From Palsa-506 sp963755815 (GTDB lineage Bacteria; Actinomycetota; Actinomycetes; Streptosporangiales; Streptosporangiaceae), in the NCBI GenBank assembly GCA_963755815.1, contig CAVWLF010000004.1, forward strand, positions 1-64,000: DNA of 64,000 bases. Direction: 5' to 3'. Numbering within the stretch: the stretch's first letter is position 1; every line of letters starts with the position of its first letter. The notes beneath the pieces are model-generated. The model had not been told where the DNA came from and did not search any database. It saw only the letters and a list, made by a program, of their open reading frames with translations. The position numbers and the translations under genes are program-made. Below are positions 59,604-64,000 of this stretch, in pieces.

Positions 59604-60368
59604 TCATCCCTGGGCCGCCACGGCCCACACGTGCCGGGCGAGCCGCGTCAGTTCAGCGTTGCCGCTCACCGGTGCGCCGTCCGGTCCGACGGTGGTGTCC
59701 TCCAGGCCGATGCGGGTCGGCAGCCCGAGTTCGCCGGCCCGGGCCACCAGCGGCCAGCACCCCGCCTGCTCGCCATGCAGCAGCCGTGGCGCGGCAACGC
59801 CGAGTTCGTCGAGCCGGCCGAGGATCTCGCTAGCGGCCGCGACCGCGCCGGTGGCCGGAACGTCGGTGATCTCCACCAGGATCCGCAGCCATCGAGCGGC
59901 CGGGCCGATGGCGGCGGCCGCGGCCGCGTCGGCTACCGACGAGACCCCGGCCTCCGCGGCGATTCCCGCCCGGTGCAGCACTTCGGCAAGATCAGCCGGG
60001 CCCGGCTCGGAGAGATTGACCGAGGCGAAATCCGGCCGGGCTGATCCGGGCAGGCCGGCCCAGCTCGCCACGGCCTTGCGCCTGGCCGCCGGGTCACCGC
60101 CGGTGATCCACGCGCCGGTAGTGACCCCGATCGGGATGCCCGGGCACGCGCTGCGCACCGCCGCGACAGCCGCGCCGACGTCAGCATCCAGCAGTGACTC
60201 GGCACCGCTGCCGGAGCGCGGATGCAGGTGCACCGCCTCGGCACCGGCCGAGACCGCGGCCGCGGCCGCGGCAGCCAGCTCAGCCGGCGTCACCGGCACC
60301 GCCGGATGCTCGTCACGACCGCGGCCGCCATTGAGGCACGCCTTGATCCGCTCAATCCGCTCGGCCAT
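59604..60368 (-). CDS. BKACE family (3-keto-5-aminohexanoate cleavage-like) enzyme
   Basis: 254 residues from ATG 60366-60368 (MAERIERIKACLNG). A TIM barrel of the beta-keto acid cleavage family: 'KACLNGGRGRDEHPAVPVTP', 'EAVHLHPRSGSGAES' (metal histidines HLH), 'FASVNLSEPGPADLAEVL' and 'TRIGLEDTTVGPDG'. Family members condense a beta-keto acid with acetyl-CoA and cleave it. The keto acid is unknown; no lysine-fermentation genes are present. It could feed on a product of the aromatic-degradation block, which is speculative. Confidence 0.82.
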   Translation of the reverse strand: MAERIERIKACLNGGRGRDEHPAVPVTPAELAAAAAAAVSAGAEAVHLHPRSGSGAESLLDADVGAAVAAVRSACPGIPIGVTTGAWITGGDPAARRKAVASWAGLPGSARPDFASVNLSEPGPADLAEVLHRAGIAAEAGVSSVADAAAAAAIGPAARWLRILVEITDVPATGAVAAASEILGRLDELGVAAPRLLHGEQAGCWPLVARAGELGLPTRIGLEDTTVGPDGAPVSGNAELTRLARHVWAVAAQG

Positions 60369-60433
60369 CCGGCCATGGTCGCATCCGGACCTGCGGCCCG
60401 CGTTCCGCGCCGGCGTTGCCAGCCCGGGGGCCC

Positions 60434-61468
60434 TCAGAGGTGGAAGCTGGTGCCGACCGTATTCGGGACGTAGGCGGCGGGGAACCGAGCGCCTATGGCG
60501 TGCTGGGCGCGCCACCCGGTGCAGTGCGCCGGGACCAGGACGCCGGGGTTCATCGCGGCCAGGTCATCCAGGACGCGCGGGATCAGCGGCTCGAACAGCG
60601 GGCCGTTCAGGTGGAAGCCGCCGAGCAGGGCGTACAGCGGCTGGCCGCCGGTCAGGCGGCTGGCGTAGCTGGCGATGTTCACGACGCCGGCGTGACCGCA
60701 GCCGGTGAGCACGACCAGGCCCTTGCCCCGGACGTTAATGATCAGTGCCTGATCGTCGAGCACGAGCGGGTCGGGCTGCCAGCTTCCGCCCAGCCAGGCC
60801 TGCTGCGGCGGGAAGCCAGGCTCGTAGCCGGTAATCCGCGGGACCTCCCCCGTCACCAGCACCGATCGCCCGAAGAGGAAGCTCGGCTGCTCCTCCTCGA
60901 TGATGTCGAAGCCCGCCCCTTCCAGCGCCCGGCGGCTGGTGCTGGGGATCTCCAGCGGCTCGCGGCCCGGCAGGGTGATCCGGCGCCGCCGCCAGAAATG
61001 CGGGTGGATCAGCACCGGCAGGCTGGTCCGGCCCAGCACCCGGATGAGCCCGTCGATCCCGGTGGTGTGGTCAAAGTGACCGTGACTGCACACGATGGCC
61101 TCGATCGAGCCCGGCGCGATATCGAGCCTGCGCATGTTCTCCACCACGCCGTCCGGGCTGGTCCCGGCATCGAACAGGAACCGGTGCTCGCGCCCTTCCC
61201 GGGCCACGGTCACCAGTGCCGAGAACCCGTGCTCGGCGATCAGCGCGTCGGGCGCCTGGCCGCCGGTCATCACCGCGGCCGGCCGCTGCGGGCCGCCGGG
61301 ACCCACCCGCCGGGCCGGTCCCTGGTCGGGCATGAAGATGTCGGTGACGTTGTCCATCAGCGTGGTCACGATGACGGAGTCGACCGGCTCCAGGTCGATC
61401 ACCGCAGCCGGCTCCGGCGCGTGCCGCGGGCTCGGCCAGGGGCCGCCCGGGCTGTCGTCAGCGCACAT
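60434..61468 (-). CDS. Metallo-beta-lactamase-fold hydrolase
   Basis: 344 residues. Metal ligands are visible as CSHGHFDHTTGID (near 135), LTGCGHAGVVNI (near 245), GGFHLNG and PAHCTGW near the end. The overall pattern matches the MBL-fold group related to the archaeal methanopterin enzyme Mj0697-like/RFAP-synthase-like and lactonase-like hydrolases. Hydrolase or sulfide-oxygenase type chemistry is possible; no substrate can be assigned. A 65-base gap precedes the BKACE gene on the same strand, so they may be co-transcribed. Confidence 0.82.
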   Translation of the reverse strand: MCADDSPGGPWPSPRHAPEPAAVIDLEPVDSVIVTTLMDNVTDIFMPDQGPARRVGPGGPQRPAAVMTGGQAPDALIAEHGFSALVTVAREGREHRFLFDAGTSPDGVVENMRRLDIAPGSIEAIVCSHGHFDHTTGIDGLIRVLGRTSLPVLIHPHFWRRRRITLPGREPLEIPSTSRRALEGAGFDIIEEEQPSFLFGRSVLVTGEVPRITGYEPGFPPQQAWLGGSWQPDPLVLDDQALIINVRGKGLVVLTGCGHAGVVNIASYASRLTGGQPLYALLGGFHLNGPLFEPLIPRVLDDLAAMNPGVLVPAHCTGWRAQHAIGARFPAAYVPNTVGTSFHL

Positions 61469-61521
61469 TCGCCCAGCCTATGAACGCGGGGCCGCGATGT
61501 CATCCATGCCAGGATTCGCTT

Positions 61522-62076
61522 ATGCCCGCAACGCCGCCCGCACCGGAAGCTACCGAAAGCGCCGTGGTGATTCCCGTTCCCGAGGCCGAGGCGGCGGTCG
61601 GCCCGCACCGCGGCCGGCTCGACCCGTTCGCGGCCTGGGGCGTGCCGGCGCATGTGACCGTGCTCGCCCCGTTCATCCCGCCGGGCGCGATCACGGACGC
61701 CGCGATCGAGGCGCTCGGCGCCGCGGTCGCCGCGGTCGCCGCGTTTGACTGCGAGTTCGCCGGGACCCGGTGGTTCGGCGACCGGGTGCTCTGGCTGGCG
61801 CCGGAGCCCGCTCACCCCTTCCGCGCCCTGACCAGCGCGGTATCGGCGGCGTTTCCCGGTTTCCTGCCCTACCAGGGCATTCATGACGAGGTAGTGCCGC
61901 ATCTCACGATCGGTTTCAGCGAGACGGGCGGCGACGGGCTGCTGCGGGCGGCCGAGGCCAGCGTGCGGGGCACGCTCCCGGTCCGGACCCGGGTCCGGCG
62001 CGCGTGGCTGATGACCGGGCGGAACGTGCCGGCGGGCTGGCGGATGGTCGCCGAGCTGCCGCTGGCGCCGGGCTGA
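61522..62076 (+). CDS. 2'-5' RNA ligase/phosphoesterase-like protein
   Basis: 184 residues from ATG 61522. The two HxT catalytic motifs lie at 'PAHVTVLAPFIPPG' (near 44) and 'VPHLTIGFSETGG' (near 125), typical of 2H phosphoesterases. They act on cyclic phosphates or RNA ends, but the substrate is unknown. The N-terminus MPATPPAPEATESAVVIPV is well placed after the start. It overlaps no neighbour; divergent from the MBL gene. Confidence 0.85.
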   Translation: MPATPPAPEATESAVVIPVPEAEAAVGPHRGRLDPFAAWGVPAHVTVLAPFIPPGAITDAAIEALGAAVAAVAAFDCEFAGTRWFGDRVLWLAPEPAHPFRALTSAVSAAFPGFLPYQGIHDEVVPHLTIGFSETGGDGLLRAAEASVRGTLPVRTRVRRAWLMTGRNVPAGWRMVAELPLAPG

Positions 62077-62092
62077 CCCGGCGCTGCCGCCA

Positions 62093-62428
62093 GTGCCGGG
62101 TCATGGCCTGTGGATCCTCAGCCTGACCGCCGGCGGCGCGTTCGTCGGGGATTGCGGCCTGACCCCGCAGCTCATCGACGGCCGGGAGGAATTGGAAGTC
62201 GGCTACCACGTGCGGCCGGCGCTGCAGGGGCAGGGATACGCAACGGAAGCCGCGGCCGCCGCGCGGGACTTCGCCCGCGACGGGCTCGGCGCCCGGCGGC
62301 TGACCGCGATCATCCATCCGGATAACCGGCCGTCGCAGCGGGTGGCCGAGAAGATCGGCCTGAACCGGGAGAAGCGGACCAGGGCCCGGAACGGCCAGGA
62401 CGTCCTGCTGTACGCGGCGGACTGGTGA
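62093..62428 (+). pseudogene. GNAT acetyltransferase, N-terminally truncated
   Basis: 111 residues with the C-terminal two thirds of a GNAT fold: 'ELEVGYHVRPALQGQGYATE' (acetyl-CoA loop QGQGYATEA), 'GARRLTAIIHPDNRPSQRVA' and 'EKIGLNREKRTRA'. Family members are about 170 residues; the first 60 or so, including the first strand and helix, are missing. It starts at GTG-like or ATG positions within HGLWILS, 16 bases after the RNA-ligase stop. An upstream deletion is likely. Confidence 0.65.
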
Positions 62429-62574
62429 TCATGAGCCGGCCGCCGGACGGCCAGCGCAGTGGCTTTCCGGGCTACCGCGGCCGGATGTCGTGGTGCCCGC
62501 GCCAGTGCGGGCGGTCGCCGCCAGCCTGCCGCTGCCGGATCTGGCCACTGGCCGAAGCGCGAGCAGGAGGCGGA

Positions 62575-63840
62575 TCATCTCGCCGTGGCGCACTGGGCGC
62601 GAGTCCGGAGCTGGCGCCCAGTGCGTAGCGCCGACGAGGTGAGGGTGCCGGCGACGACGAACGCGGTGAGCAGCGGCAGCAGACCCATGGCGACGGGCAG
62701 CGACGCCCATTCGGACAGGCGCCCGATGACCGGCGGGCCGCAGACGAATCCGGCCCATCCGCAGGCTGACGCGGTGGCGATGGCGGTGCCCGGTGCCAGG
62801 CCGGGTATCCGCCCGGCAGCGCTGAACACCGCCGGAACTATGGAAGCCAGGCCAATGCCGAGGCAGCCGAACCCGAGGAGGGCAGCCGGTGGCTCAGCGA
62901 TGAGCAGGGCCGCGGCGAATCCGGCCGTCGCGACCACGGCCAGCGCGGGCAGCAGCCGGTCGGGCCGGAAGCGGGTGAGCAGCTGGTTGCCGGAGAGCCG
63001 TACGGTGACCATGGCCAGCGCGAACGTCGCGTAGCCGAGGCCGGGGAGCACGCCGGTGGTGTGCAGCGGGCCGGACAGGTAGACCGCGGCCCAGTCGGCG
63101 GTAGCGCCCTCGCACAGCATCGCCGCGAAGGCGATCGCGCCGAGCAGGACCATCCCGCCGGACCAGCGCGAGGCGTGCCCGCCCGGCCGCTGGACGGCAT
63201 CGCCGCGCCGCCCTTCGGCTGGGGCGTTGGGGCGATCGGGTTGTTCTGCGGCGGGCGGCAGCATCCGCGCGGCGAGCAGCCCGGCCGCGAGCAGCGCGAT
63301 CGTGCCCAGGACAAGCAACTGGACGCTGAGAGTGACGCCGGCGGCGACGGCTAGCGCGCCGATGCCGGCGCCGGCGAATGCGCCGATGCTCCAGCTGCCG
63401 TGTAGTCCGGACATCAGCACCCGCCGCTCCTTTCGCTCGACGGCGATGGCCTGCGTGTTCATCGCGACGTCGAGGGTGCCCTGGAACGCGCCCCAGGCGA
63501 ACAGCGCCGCGAACAGCGCGGGCAGACTGCCGGTGAGCCCGACCAGCGGCCCGGCCGCGCAGTAGCCGACCAGGGCGACCTGCACGATCCGGCGACTGCC
63601 TACCCTGGGCAGCAGCCAGGATGCGGCGATCATCGCGATCACCGAGCCGACCGGGGCGCCTAGCAGCGCGAACCCGAGCGTGCCGTCGGTCAGGCCGAGG
63701 TGGGCCTTGACGTCGGGAATGTGGGCGGTCCAGGACGCGAACAGCAGTCCGTGGACGACGAAGACCGTGGTGACGGCGATCCGCGGCCAGCGCACCGAGC
63801 GGCCGGCGGCCGTGATGGCCTGCGGCTTCGGGTCAGGCAC
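62575..63840 (-). CDS. MFS transporter (YbjJ-like)
   Basis: 421 residues from GTG 63838-63840. Twelve helices; 'FVVHGLLFASWTAHIPDVKA' and 'GALMAR'-like 'LGAPVGSVIAMIAASWLLPR' mark the Ybj/InlJ type, and 'AWGAFQGTLDVAMNTQAIAV' is a conserved segment. Export or import of an unknown small molecule. Its start overlaps the DeoR gene end by eight bases, so the two form an operon and DeoR probably regulates it. Bases 62429-62574 show no gene. Confidence 0.88.
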   Translation of the reverse strand: MPDPKPQAITAAGRSVRWPRIAVTTVFVVHGLLFASWTAHIPDVKAHLGLTDGTLGFALLGAPVGSVIAMIAASWLLPRVGSRRIVQVALVGYCAAGPLVGLTGSLPALFAALFAWGAFQGTLDVAMNTQAIAVERKERRVLMSGLHGSWSIGAFAGAGIGALAVAAGVTLSVQLLVLGTIALLAAGLLAARMLPPAAEQPDRPNAPAEGRRGDAVQRPGGHASRWSGGMVLLGAIAFAAMLCEGATADWAAVYLSGPLHTTGVLPGLGYATFALAMVTVRLSGNQLLTRFRPDRLLPALAVVATAGFAAALLIAEPPAALLGFGCLGIGLASIVPAVFSAAGRIPGLAPGTAIATASACGWAGFVCGPPVIGRLSEWASLPVAMGLLPLLTAFVVAGTLTSSALRTGRQLRTRAQCATAR

Positions 63841-64000
63841 GGCGCACCTCCACCCCTGCGGCCTGGAGCGCCTCCACGGCCGGCGCCGGGGCCCTGTCGT
63901 CGGTGACGACCACGTCGAACGTGGCTAGCTCGCAGACCACCGCCAGCGCTCCCCGGCCGAACTTGGCGCCGTCCACGGCGAGCACACTGCGACTGCCCGA
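63833..64000 (-). CDS. DeoR/GlpR family regulator, C-terminal part only
   Basis: 55 codons run to the stop at 63833-63835 and the gene continues beyond the window edge at 64000. 'SRSVLAVDGAKFGRGALAVV' and 'FDVVVTDDRAPAPAVEALQA' match the sugar-phosphate-binding end of DeoR regulators. Cut off by the window edge. It overlaps the MFS start by eight bases. Confidence 0.75.
   Translation of the reverse strand, partial: SGSRSVLAVDGAKFGRGALAVVCELATFDVVVTDDRAPAPAVEALQAAGVEVRRA

Noticed and set aside
1..64000. CRISPR array, rRNA operon or prophage module
   Set aside because: No regularly spaced repeats of 25-40 bases, no rRNA-like conserved segments and no capsid, portal or integrase genes were found in the window.

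Overview
High-GC (about 70%) actinobacterial DNA. Pointers to Actinomycetota are the GTG and TTG starts, an LLM-class F420-type oxidoreductase, a TIGR03086 (mycothiol-type DinB) gene, a DUF222/HNH endonuclease, a DUF1206 membrane protein and SD-less genes whose promoters sit directly on the start codon. A soil Streptosporangiales- or Frankia-like organism would fit, but the sequence alone does not fix the genus. The last bases are inside a gene, so the window is a slice of a chromosome or contig.

Bases 1-7000 are a decayed zone. A short-chain dehydrogenase, a phytanoyl-CoA dioxygenase, a PIN toxin fragment, a TIGR03086 gene and a SAM methyltransferase are all frameshifted. An ECF sigma factor carries a pair of compensating indels. 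Two ends of a DDE transposase lie on the minus strand either side of the dioxygenase remnant. A tRNA T-arm remnant and a 57-base direct repeat are also here. Only the TetR regulator, the ECF gene and a 55-residue membrane protein look intact.

Bases 7000-33000 are dominated by envelope, lipid and transport genes: a two-helix membrane protein, a DAG-kinase-like lipid kinase followed by a phospholipase-C-type phosphoesterase, a DUF1206 protein, DHA2 and SulP transporters, a membrane alpha/beta hydrolase, a CPBP protease, a DedA-like protein, a potassium channel, two PRC-barrel paralogues, a Rieske/desaturase pair, an AAC(2')-type aminoglycoside acetyltransferase, a leaderless ArsR regulator, a FUSC transporter, a frameshifted PAP2 enzyme and a secreted glutamic (G1) peptidase.

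Bases 33000-40200 hold a crotonase-MFS pair, prolyl-tRNA synthetase, a large nucleotide cyclase/ATPase regulator and a DUF4287 protein. Bases 40200-54200 form the most coherent block: a homoprotocatechuate-type ring-cleavage operon (aldehyde dehydrogenase, LigB dioxygenase, FAH-family enzyme, LLM oxidoreductase). Around it are an acetoacetate-decarboxylase-like enzyme, a glutamine-synthetase-like ligase, two P450s, an APC permease, an ACMSD-like amidohydrolase, a class I glutamine amidotransferase, MarR and SDR. The mix resembles the Puu gamma-glutamylation logic joined to aromatic meta-cleavage, and may degrade an unidentified aromatic amine or phenylacetate-type compound.

Bases 54300-64000 return to general accessory genes: a truncated W/Cys-repeat protein, a PLP decarboxylase, a PPOX protein, a patatin, a YjbR/DUF998 pair, BKACE, an MBL hydrolase, a 2'-5' RNA ligase-like protein, a truncated GNAT, an MFS transporter and the end of a DeoR regulator.
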